From Ophiosphaerella korrae (taxonomy: Eukaryota; Ascomycota; Dothideomycetes; Pleosporales; Phaeosphaeriaceae): a stretch of 64,000 bases of DNA. The notes below the pieces were generated by a model, which saw only the letters and a list, made by a program, of their open reading frames with translations, made no database searches and was not told the origin of the DNA. The stretch covers positions 434,001 through 498,000 of the forward strand of contig JALNQF010000001.1 in assembly GCA_028456385.1 (NCBI GenBank), read 5' to 3'. This document shows, piece by piece, positions 45,512 through 55,300 of the stretch; the first letter of the stretch is position 1, and each line of letters starts with the position of its first letter. The translations under genes were made by a program, and so were the position numbers.

Positions 45512-46539
45512 ATGAGTGGGTGGCGGGGAGGTAGAGCAGGGATGGGGAAGGAACTTCCACCAAACAGCAATTTGATGGCTGTGATTGAGTTTTCGTGATA
45601 GACGAAGATAGTTAGGAAAGAAGCCATCACGGTAAGAGAATATTAGAGCATGAAACAAGCCAAGTGTTCTTAAAATTGAGACACCCTTCACGAGCCACCC
45701 ACAAACCACTTATGGCCGCTTTACATCCTTGTACTTTAAGATAGATATAAATCGACAGATGAGATGCCAATGCTACAGTGAAAACTTCGTGTTCATACAC
45801 AAAACACCTTCAAATGCCTTTGAGTTGGATTGCAAATGTATTCTTTGGAGGTGTTCATGCACGACCGAACGCTGGCATGACTACAAAGTGATCACAACCC
45901 AGTATCGTTCCTCTCTAGCGAACAACCCAACTAAGTATATATCTGATAGGGAGGGAGATGGAGTACAATTCTCTATGTCAACTAGTGTCTTGACGCGGCA
46001 TCTTCCCGTCAAACATTCAGTGCACTTGTTCGAGGCAATTCCAACGTTATGTCGCATCTCGTAGTTGAAATTGTCAGAATAGCACGTCCTCTAGTGATGT
46101 AACATAATGACAGATGAACTCATTGGATCGAATATTTCTGAAATGCTTCTAGGTATGCAAAATTCACTAAATTATGCAGGTGGTCCAGGTCTTCACCAAC
46201 GCACATGGGACCATAACTCATGTGTCGTGTCTGTCCAAACAATATCTCACTATCTACTTTGCCGCAAACCATGCGAGGTCGTAATAATGTATTGGGAATG
46301 TCGATGCTTGCTGCAGCCGATAGATTAGCACACTATTAATGTATCAAACTACAACGCAATGCCTCTTCCCTCATCTGAAAAGGGACCAGTTATGCTGCGG
46401 CCTGGTAATCGCCAAGTGTTGCTTTGTACGCTCACACCATGTCTTGAGCGTTCGGGTATCCCCATGTAAGGTGGGGTTCCGAGATCCAGGCATCAACACC
46501 ATTCTACAAGCCCAACTCTTCTAAGAAAGTATCAAAGAA

Positions 46540-47078
46540 ATGTCTGTGATTAACTCACTCGATTATCAAGCGATAAAGAATGTTCTCTCTCGCTACTGTG
46601 AGGCATTGGATTACAAAGATTTCGACCTCTTGAAGAGGGTCTTCCTGCCTGATGTAGCTGCAGATTATCCTTTCAACTCGGATCTCAAAGGAGTGGATGC
46701 TGTAAGCAAGGCAATAAAGAATCGGTATACATAATATGTCTTGTCTGGATCTTCACATGCCCTAATCAATCTTCGATGGCGTCTAGTCTCGGACCTATCC
46801 GCACTCATCACAGTCTCACGACACAAACCATTATCCTCAACTACGACGGAAGCGCCAGTACCGAAACGTATTTTGTTGGAGTTCATTTTGGGCAAGGCCC
46901 ACATGAGGGGAAAATTCTATCTGCATATGGACGGTATATGGACGAACTGGTATTTCAGCCTGCGACAGATGGGGATTTTGAAGGTGTACCAGGTGCGAGT
47001 GGGATATGGAGGATTAGAACTCGAAAGGTAGCTTTCACGCAACGAATTGGCGACGAGATGATCATGAAGGAATTCTGA
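46540..47078 (+). CDS. SnoaL-like (NTF2-fold) protein
   Basis: A small protein of the SnoaL/NTF2-like fold, which includes isomerases, dehydratases and stress-linked binding proteins; the exact role is unknown. Exons 46540-46724 and 46787-47078 join as IKNR-LGPIRTHHSLTTQTI and give 158 aa, the normal size. The start is typical of the family (YQAIKNVLSRYCEALDYKDF, then DLLKRVFLPDVAADYP, and the substrate-pocket VDAVSKAIKNR). Later strands are YFVGVHFG, GRYMDELVF, GIWRIRTRKVAFTQRIGDE. The intron is 62 bp with a GTATAC donor. No signal peptide. It is divergent from the secreted xylanase, with 1.5 kb between them, and no partner enzymes are nearby. Confidence 0.75.
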
Positions 47079-47287
47079 ACGGTGAAAGCGCCCCTGGCGA
47101 TACTGCTCTTTCTGTCTGAAGAGCCACGTGTTGGCGTTAGCTTGACCCTATGTTTTCTTGCCTCTCTTCAATCATTCAGATACTCATTTGCTTTCAACGA
47201 TATACCTTCACTGCTCATTGCTTATTCCGTTTACATAATCTTTGGCTACTTTGAAATATCCTGAATAGCTCATTTCAAGTCTACTTC

Positions 47288-47944
47288 ATGGCGGCGCCAC
47301 GCCCCCCACCAACCGAGATGCAGTCGCTCCATATTGAGTTTGGCCTTCCATTAGAGCCACTACCGTTCGACGAGGCCATCGAATCAGAGTCTTGTCAGAT
47401 ATATCTGCAGCAGTAGAGACTACATATAAAGGTTTTAAGGATTGATGCTAAATAACACAGTTGCAGGGACCCAGGGCTCGAAGTACTGGGCCCTATCGAC
47501 GATGAAATCGATGATTTACCATACGCAATCGATGCACTCGAGTATGGAACGGAGATGGGGTTGCTACCTTTCGTCTCCGTCGTCTACATTGAAGGCTTTT
47601 TTACAAATGGGAAGGATTTTGCATACTATATTACAGACCGGGCGAACATAGTAGCATTTTGTGGTGGCATGTTTGGTATGCAGGTTTACAGCGGACCGCT
47701 CACTGCTACTCCAATATTAAATTACAACAAAGAAATCCTCTTCGGTAGACACGTCGTCGACAGGTATGGTGGCAGGGTAATCAGATCCCACTCGCCAATG
47801 GAAAGAGTCAAATGGAAATACCTTTTCGAGACAGCGCGACTAGCGTGGAGGAATATTCGAATAGACCCTCGAAAGATACCAAGAATGAGGCAAATAAATG
47901 CTCGCATATTGCAAAGAGCTACTAGAGATCAGGGTGTTGACTAG
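47288..47944 (+). CDS. Uncharacterised protein, same frame as the following ORF
   Basis: Exons 47288-47412 and 47467-47944 (54-bp intron, GTAGAG donor) give 200 aa: MAAPRPPPTEMQSLHIEFG ... then DPGLEVLGPIDDEIDDLPYA, MGLLPFVSVVYIEGFFTNG, YYITDRANIVAFCGGMFGMQ, VVDRYGGRVIRSHSPMERV, and a basic KIPRMRQINARIL tail. I do not recognise the family. It is not obviously membrane or secreted. The frame ends at TAG (47942-47944); after it the same frame stays open for 16 codons and continues into the next ORF's ATG at 47993. It may therefore be the 5' part of one gene whose splicing I have not resolved, or a separate gene 48 bp upstream of the next. Confidence 0.5.
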
Positions 47945-47992
47945 GAGGTACATTCTGTAACTTCAACAGAAGCTAGAGATATTGAGGCCGGC

Positions 47993-49804
47993 ATGAGTGA
48001 GAAGCAACGAGGCAAAATGAAGCTTGCCTTAGTTGAAGAGCCATATATGCCGGTTGAGTTTTCATATGGTCGTTTGAGCGAATCAGTTGGCATTATCCAA
48101 AGCAATACTGAGGATAAAGACATGGGAACAGAGCGCTGTCGTATCCGGCATAATCTTGAGGTCATCAAACAAAAAGGCGGCCTTTCCGATGATATTTTCA
48201 ATTATCTTGCCACGTATTTCTATGGTGAGGAAGAAGAAGAAGAAGAAGAAGAAGAAGAAGACAGTGGCGACAGGCGCACGGGCGAGCAAGATTATTTGAT
48301 CGGGCAACTCAAAGATGCCGTGACATTGGAAATGGAGATTGAGGAACTGAAAAATTTGGCCCCACCTGAGAATAAGGCAGCTTTAATTGAGCTCGAAGAC
48401 TCAGTCAGGGACGAAACAGAGGATCTCATCGACCGTTTTGTAAATCTTTCGGGGCTTCAACAGGAACTCAAGCCAGGACGACGTTTTGCAATTACTGATA
48501 TCGTTGACATAAATAAGGCCAAAACAATATGGGGCTCCGAAGACACTACTGAAGCTCATTCAGACGCTATTGAAAAGTACAGGAGTATCACTGGTCAATG
48601 CACGGGGCGATCAATTGAGCTTCTTAGGCGATGTAACTGGGTCTTAGAAGCTGCTCTAGAAATGCATTTCGACGGTACAGGTTCCACTACGGAGTATACA
48701 ACCGAGACATCGGAGGAAGAATCATTCCTGAAATCCGAGGACAAGTCATCGAAATTCGTACACTATACACGAGCAGGCCCGAGCGGAACAAACAAAAGGC
48801 TCAAGCTTGACAAAGTAAAGGAGGAGAAAGAACTGGTAGCCGCCAGGAGAAGGCTCCAAGATTTGCTGTCGTCGAGCGATGAAGACAACAAAATATCAGT
48901 CCCATTGGGCCGAAAGTACAAGTCAAGCGGGAACGCCTCAGAACTTGATGCAGGATATCAAGAAGAAAGTATCACAGAATCTATTGAGAGACAGGCCGTT
49001 CCTTCAAAGAGGCCGTCTTTACAAACCGCTCTGGACGTCATCGACTCGAAAGCCAGCAAGAAAAGACGCAACAGCTCTTCAATACCTGCCATTAAATCCG
49101 CTTTAGACGAAACCAATCAAGTCGGATTTATAAGATCTGGTACTCCAGCTCTCGAACTTCAGCCGCCTAGAGTTGAGGGCGGTATAGCACAACCCTTCCC
49201 GCCACGACAAGAAGCGACGCGTATACCTAAACCGAGCCTGACGGAACCTCCGTCGCACTCGAAACTTACGCTCAAATTTCGACACCAAGACTCCCCAGAA
49301 CAAGGCAGCGCTCATGAAAAGCCAAGTCTTGTATCTAAAGAGGAGGCCGCCAGTATTGCATCGATGCTTGCTGTCCTGAAAGGTATGGGGTTTGCCAATG
49401 AAAAGTATAATTACATAGTCTTGTTCGATTCCGAATTTAATCTGGAGCGAGCCGTGGACTATCTGCTTCGAGAGGCGGAATCTGCAGCCGTGCTAGGAAT
49501 CGAGGCGGCTGCGATCTCAGTGCCAACGACCCCGAAAGATACGGGAGCTCAACGTCGTGCTGCACAGGCCGTTGTGATTGAGGGAACACCGTCTAACAAG
49601 GTTCCACATCATCGTGATCTACGGAGTGCGACTGCAGAGTACCGTGAGCAATTTGACAAGAATTTGGAAGAGGAAAAGGCAGAAAGAAGGGATAGTGCGC
49701 AGGAGAGTAGCAAGGGTAGTGGGGACCAAAGCGGTACTGACGATGACAAAATCGACATGGACAATGACATGGATGAGAGAAGGGAAAATCAGTCGAAGAA
49801 GTAG
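47993..49804 (+). CDS. Uncharacterised protein with two possible UBA-like segments and a poly-Glu tract
   Basis: An intronless ORF of 603 aa that I do not recognise by name. Features in order: a basic N-terminus (MSEKQRGKMKLALVEEPYMP), a poly-Glu run of about 11 residues encoded by GAA/GAG repeats near 48227-48260, a helical region (DYLIGQLKDAVTLEMEIEEL), a possible UBA-like three-helix segment (about 196-226: YRSITGQCTGRSIELLRRCN, WVLEAALEMHF), a charged middle with nuclear-localisation-like KKRRN, and a second possible UBA-like segment (about 450-495: ASIASMLAVLKGMGFANEKY, then FNLERAVDYLLREAESA). The C-terminus is E/D/R/K-rich. UBA-like repeats suggest ubiquitin binding, but that is inference. 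The start may be an internal Met of a longer gene fused with the preceding ORF. Confidence 0.6.
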   Translation: MSEKQRGKMKLALVEEPYMPVEFSYGRLSESVGIIQSNTEDKDMGTERCRIRHNLEVIKQKGGLSDDIFNYLATYFYGEEEEEEEEEEEDSGDRRTGEQDYLIGQLKDAVTLEMEIEELKNLAPPENKAALIELEDSVRDETEDLIDRFVNLSGLQQELKPGRRFAITDIVDINKAKTIWGSEDTTEAHSDAIEKYRSITGQCTGRSIELLRRCNWVLEAALEMHFDGTGSTTEYTTETSEEESFLKSEDKSSKFVHYTRAGPSGTNKRLKLDKVKEEKELVAARRRLQDLLSSSDEDNKISVPLGRKYKSSGNASELDAGYQEESITESIERQAVPSKRPSLQTALDVIDSKASKKRRNSSSIPAIKSALDETNQVGFIRSGTPALELQPPRVEGGIAQPFPPRQEATRIPKPSLTEPPSHSKLTLKFRHQDSPEQGSAHEKPSLVSKEEAASIASMLAVLKGMGFANEKYNYIVLFDSEFNLERAVDYLLREAESAAVLGIEAAAISVPTTPKDTGAQRRAAQAVVIEGTPSNKVPHHRDLRSATAEYREQFDKNLEEEKAERRDSAQESSKGSGDQSGTDDDKIDMDNDMDERRENQSKK

Positions 49805-50232
49805 GAACATGGTATCATAATGTGGATAACCCAACTTAGAGTCTGTCTTGGACGACGAATGCCCAATGAGCACCAACATTTTCATTTCTAGGCATAAAAA
49901 AAAATAAAAATAAAAATTGAACGCTCTAGGAGTCTTTATTATGGATTGTGTTGAATCTTATGCGATGGCGGTAGCAGTAGCAGTTCTGCATGTTGTATTG
50001 TAACGAGCTAGTATGTCTCTCACGCTCCGATGCCGTATTCCTTGTTATTGAATGCTAATGAATGCTTGGGTATCACCATCATAGTGGTTTGAAGAGAAAG
50101 GAATCTAAGAACACTCAGGCAAGAGTGTAATGCCCTGGTGCCACCACATCACACCTAATTACAAGCCCAGCTAAGCCCACGATTTACCTTGTTTCTTCAG
50201 TCGTGCGATAGCTTCCGCCGTGCTAGTATGCT
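49805..50232. other. Convergent 3' flanks
   Basis: A 428-bp tail-to-tail gap between the uncharacterised gene (+) and UBX5 (-). It includes an A-rich AAAAAAAATAAAAATAAAA-type tract near 49898-49916, probably 3' UTR. Nothing else is seen. Confidence 0.5.
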
Positions 50233-51890
50233 TTACTCAGTAAACTCAACCATAATGCTGGCGCCCTTAAGCCCGGCTTGCTCAATGGTTGCATCGATAT
50301 GCTCAATGAGGTTTTTGCCCATGAATGCGAGGTCAAATTCGGCGCCTGATTTGCCCTCCCATGGTGCATCGGATTTGATCCATTCGTAAATGCGGCGCAC
50401 TGGGTCTGAGAGGTTGAAGCGCCGGACGATAGGGCGGCCTGTGGGGCCACGGAATTGAATGCGAGCGGTGATCTTAGGATCCGTAATGGTCGGCTCTGTG
50501 TGTGGTGCGTATGCTGAAATGCTGGCGAATACCGAGTTTGAAGAACCATTTGCTTCTTCTTGCTCGGGTTCGGGTTCGGATTCGGGGACTGCTGCCTGGA
50601 CGGGGGCTTTGCCTTTGATATTATCAAAAGACTTTGTGAGAGCGTCCGGATCGTCGTCTTGGGGACCTTTGCCGTTCTGCAAGCTGTTTTGAAGCGCCAT
50701 TTCGAGCATCTCATCCTCAGTCATGCGGCCAACATCTTTTGACTTGTTTTCTGCTTTCCGCTTCGCGACTGGATTTTTCGCGTTGACATTGAGACTGTAA
50801 CGGTCAAGGAACTCATGCAGCTGAGCATGGAAATCGACGGGCTCAGGTATTGGTGGGCCAGACCAGACCTTGACCTGCTCGCCTGTGCGTGGGTCAACGA
50901 TTGCTATGTGTGGGTAAGCGTCCGAGCTGTCACGTGCGTGAAAGTAGTAGTTGATGTACTGCTGCCCGCGTGGATCGTCTTTGGCGTACTGCATGAATAT
51001 GAAGTTTTCACGGACAGTCGCCTTGATCTCGTCGTTCTTCCAAATGTCGCGGTTGAGGCGCTGGCAGTCGAAAATGGCCGGGTCCTGGATGTTGACAATG
51101 AGCCACTTCTCGTCCTCCTTGCCCATGTCTCGTGCTTTTTCCCACGCGCCCTGATACATAATCTCGAACGGGGGTCGGAACAGTTCTGCAAGCATGCTCA
51201 TCTTTGAAGACTGCTCGGATGCACCGCCGGTAGCGGTGGCCAGCTCGCGTCTCCGGGCGCTGGAGTCTGCCGTGTTGTCCCACACGTTTCTCTGGGTGGT
51301 TTGCTGGTTGAAGATGCCGGCACGACCTGCATCATCGTTGTTAGCCTCTGCAGTTTTAGGGGCGCGTATCGCGTATATGCCATACCTGCTCGCCTGCGAG
51401 CTATTTGCTCCTGCACGAGGGCGTCTACATCCTCGTCTGCATCCGCCGGACCCCAGTTGGAGCCGGGCCCGATCAGAGTCTCGGTTGTCCGCTGCATTGG
51501 CGCACGCACTTCCTCCTCGCCAGGGATGCCGCCGCCGCCGCCGCCGCCGCCGCCACCGTACATCTCCTCTTGCAGCCGGCGAGCCATGGCCTCGTCGTCC
51601 TCTATCGCGGGCGGCGGCCGGGCCGTTGGTGGGGTGGATGTGTGGGCGGCAGGGTCGAAGTCAGACATGTCGTCGTCCGAGTCAATGGTGATGGGCTCTC
51701 GTGACGAGGTAGGGGCATGTTGGGCGGGCGCTGGGGCAGCTTGTGCGCCGCCAAAATCGAGGTTGGGGCTGTCGAAGTAGAGTTGGATGGCCTGCTCGAA
51801 GTTGCCGTCAGTCAGGCGCAGATACTGGGCAGCCTTGTCGGGCTCGCACGACGTGATGGCCACGAAGTTGACAATGTTTTCGTCGTCCAT
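50233..51890 (-). CDS. UBX5: UBA-UAS-UBX protein (Ubx5/UBXN7 type), Cdc48/p97 adaptor
   Basis: Adaptor linking ubiquitinated substrates to Cdc48/p97; yeast Ubx5 and human UBXN7 act with cullin ligases. Exons 51890-51386 and 51326-50233 join as QIARRRA-GRAGIFNQQTTQ and give 532 aa. An N-terminal UBA-like domain starts MDDENIVNFVAITSCEPDKA, AQYLRLTDGNFEQAIQLYF. Then come an acidic D/S linker, a helix around EAMARRLQEEMYG, a poly-Gly run encoded by a GCC-type repeat at about 51528-51557, a thioredoxin-like UAS domain (LFRPPFEIMYQGAWEKARDM, then KWLIVNIQDPAIFDCQRLNR), a UIM-like TEDEMLEMALQNSLQ, and a C-terminal UBX domain (ARIQFRGPTGRPIVRRFNLS ... WEGKSGAEFDLAFMGKNL). The ATG at 51890 is the first in frame. 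It is divergent from ECM29. Confidence 0.94.
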
Positions 51891-51918
51891 GGTGAGCGAT
51901 GGGCTCGGTCTGCACTGC

Positions 51919-51927
51919 GGTGGCAAA
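51919..51927 (+). promoter_or_regulatory. Exact PACE-type motif GGTGGCAAA in the UBX5/ECM29 promoter
   Basis: GGTGGCAAA matches the yeast proteasome-associated control element bound by Rpn4. It lies 29 bp upstream of the UBX5 ATG and 453 bp upstream of the ECM29 ATG. The match is direct; a function in this fungus is inference. Confidence 0.45.
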
Positions 51928-52311
51928 GGTGGTGGGCTTTGAAGTTTGGGCGGAGGGCGAGGCGGTGGGGCAGTCTATGTACCCATGGAAATGCGACCAA
52001 CAGGCAGTGGATGGTGGACAATGGGCGATGGGTGAATGCTGATACTGAGGCCGCAAATAGAAACAGTCGAGTAGCTTAGCTGGGCACAAGTCAACAGCGC
52101 GCGAGGCAGTAGGTGTGGTTGCCGATGTTGGGGCGCATGTAATTGTTGCAGGCAGACGGTGCTGCGTCATACAAATTTCGCCCGTGCACTCTCTCACTCC
52201 AACCCCTGCCCGGTGGTGTCGCCTTCACCAACCACACACGTGCTCAGTCAGCCATGGGCCGCGCCATTCGCATCAGCCTGTCACAGTGGCCCATGCCTTG
52301 ACCATACAAAT

Positions 52312-52340
52312 CATACATACACACACATATATATATATAT
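52312..52340. repeat. CA/TA dinucleotide repeat upstream of ECM29
   Basis: CATACATAC-type sequence passes into an (AC)n(AT)n run ending at 52340. It sits 40 bp upstream of the ECM29 ATG and may supply a TATA-like element. Confidence 0.7.
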
Positions 52341-52379
52341 CCCACGCCTCACTGCCCACTCTCTGCACCCGTCTCAAAT

Positions 52380-55300
52380 ATGGCGGATACACAGACTGCT
52401 GAGGCCAAAGAACTTGCTCTCGTCGGCAAGGTGGAGATGCGTATAGCCTTAGCAAGCTCAGAAAAGAAGCTTGAGGATCTGCTGAAACTCTATCTCGCCC
52501 CCCTTCTTCTCAAACTCGCCTCGGACCATGTAGCCGTGAGGAACAAGGTAGGCTTTTCACATATGTGCACACTTGAACCAACTTGTCCTTTTCGCTACGC
52601 CTCGAACACCGCTAATGGCGGCTTCTATCTTCAGGTCATTTCCATTTGCCAGCACATCAACACTCGCACAAAGTCACAGTATGCATCTTGGCACTCTCCT
52701 GCACACCTACCCACGCAGACTGACGCCGTGTCTAGAGATATCAACCTCCCCGTTGCTGCCCTGCTCAAGCAGTACAAAGAAAACCCAGATGTTGCACTCA
52801 TTCGACACTTCGATATTCTGTACATCCAACTAGGCATCTCACGACTCTCAGTACCCGAACGGCTTGATCTCTTGCCTATCTTACTCCAAGGAATCGCAAA
52901 TGACTATGACAAATCCATCCAACACGCTTCTCAACTCTTCCATCTCATCCTACGGCTTCTCGTCCATTTCAAACTTCCGCTACGCGGCAGTAAGGAAGAT
53001 GGTGAGCTCAGATCCACCTTAGGACTAGGCGATCAAGATGCCTCGTTCTTGTCACAGTGGTTCGGCAAATTAATATTGCTCCATATTGTGCGTCCAAGTA
53101 GCCCCGAGGCCGCAAGCTCATTGCGCTGCCCCGGCCTATCTGTAGAACACTACAAATTTCTCACGTTACAAGGCAAGCCAGACGCCTGGGATCCAAGCTC
53201 TGACTCTGGTCTGAACTTGACCGAATCCAAGGCTCTTGTTGTACGTTTCTTGGCAAGTGGCCTATTTAAAGACGATGAAAAGTTCTACCCGGCACTATTT
53301 GCTTCTGCTGATACAAATTCTCGTATCTCTGAAGTTGGAGAGGATACCTTGAAACGGGTGTTGCTGTCTAAAGATCTTGAAGATGGAGCGCTTGTGGAGA
53401 CTCTACTCACGTTCTACTTCGGCTCGTAAGTACATGCATAATTGTCAATACGGAGAAGGACTTACTGACGTGCTTAGAAGAGCTACATCTGAAGGCCAAC
53501 TCCCAGTGAAGACACCATTGCGAATAAAGATTTTGGGGGTTCTCTCGAGGTCAGTGAAATGCTCGGCGTACCCTCGCCAAATTGCCAAGATTGTGGAAGA
53601 AGGATTATTGTCAGCTGAGTTAAATCCAACGAATAAGACAGCTGGTCGGGAAGCGTCTCGGTTTCGATCAGCTATATTTTCTCTCGTAAACTTTGTTGCG
53701 CGGCGTGGAGCACCATCCGACTTATCGATTGTAGCGGGTAGTCTGGTTGGAAATCTAAGAGCTTTTGTGCAAGACCAGGGCTGGCCAATCGCTGATAGAG
53801 ACCAAGATATGGAGCTGCGAGGATATGGCTATGAAACAATAGGTCTTCTTGCTAAAGCTGCTCCTCAGAAGATACTCATTGAGCCTTCATTGGACCTACT
53901 AGAGTGGCTATTTCGCTCGCTTCGAGAAGATACCGCAGGGAAAGATGTCGCTGTCAGCATAGAAGAGGCTCTCTCTTCGGTGCTGGGCGCCTTTGCTAAC
54001 CCCTTTGAGCCGTCCGTCATGCCTAGTTTCCGGCGGTTGTTACTGAGATACGCTGCTCTAGGCCAAGTCACCACACCAGCTTCGAATCGTTTCATAAGAA
54101 GCACGCGTTATGTTGCAACCCGGTTTGCAAATAGATGTCTTCCTTATGATGATGTGCTAGCGCGATGGATAGATATACTTGCCATAAGCGGAGGTGCAGC
54201 TGAAAGACATGAAGTTGTTGAAGAAGGAAAACGAGGCCTTGATCCATACTGGTTCAAAATGTCGAACACCCTTCCCGGTATAAACGAAGAGGAGAAAGAA
54301 TTTATATTCCCTGACTTCGACAAGCTGGTCAACTTCATCTTTGTGCAGCAAGGGGAAGACGAAGATTCAATGGATATCGATGGGCCAGCAAATGTCCTCG
54401 GCCAGTTACAATACTTTGGCCAACAATATCCAGACGCACTTACCACTGTCATCATATTCTGTTCTCAGATCGCTCTCCAGTCAGCGCTGATCGAGAGGGG
54501 AATTGGAGACAATGTAGTCGAAGACTGGGGCCGGAAACTGGAAAGTCAAATGACTACAGATGCGCGTGCCCGTCAGGCTTTCCGTGCGTATGCTGCGTCC
54601 GATACCCATGCCCAGTGTTTAGCAGCAATACTGAGGGCGAGCTTTGATCGACTCACCCAAAATGAGCTCACTGATATTGGTGATATTGGAACTACATTTG
54701 TACGATTACTGTCACTGTTGCCTCAGAGCCACTGGCTTCTTGCACACCTTGTTCAGGATTTCACTGCTCTTCAGCCTTCTATATTATCGAATAATGCAGG
54801 CCGGCGATTCGCTGCCGCTCATGCTTACGGACTGTTGGCATCGCACAAAGATTGTGACCAAGACTCTTTACAGAAGTCCCAGGCTCGGTTTTACGATAAG
54901 TTGAATTCATGGAAGTCAGCTATCGGTGGTGATATTAACCAAATCAGTGGTATTATCACCGCACTAGGCTACTTCTATAGTAGAGCGTTTTGGAGAAGTG
55001 CTACAAGTTCAGATAGCATTACGGATGATCACCCTGTTCATCAACTCCTGCAGACTCTCGTGGAGATATTCAAAGAGTCCAGAGACGCGACACTGAAGGG
55101 AGCCGCTTACACCTGCCTAGACCAACTCAGTCTCTTCCATGTTATTACGCCTACTTCGGTGTCCAAATACACCAAAGTAGAAGATATTGCTCAGCATGTG
55201 TATGATTCTGCGAAAGCAGGAACAACAAGCGCAATTCTTGCGCTAGGCCACTTGTCAATGATCACTGAGGAACCCGATGCAGATGCAGAGGATGCAACAG

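Larger units (their letters stand above)
45024..46539. promoter_or_regulatory. Xylanase / SnoaL-like gene upstream region
   Basis: This 1.5-kb gap separates divergent genes: the xylanase (-) and the SnoaL-like gene (+). The xylanase-proximal 500 bp contain the motifs listed separately. The rest has only short ORFs (for example 46107-46328) that match nothing I know and lack good splice partners. Confidence 0.55.

Noticed and set aside
47936..47950. Stop-codon readthrough signal at the TAG between the two ORFs
   Set aside because: The string TGACTA occurs here, but the TGA is not in the reading frame, so the known UGA-CUA readthrough context does not apply.
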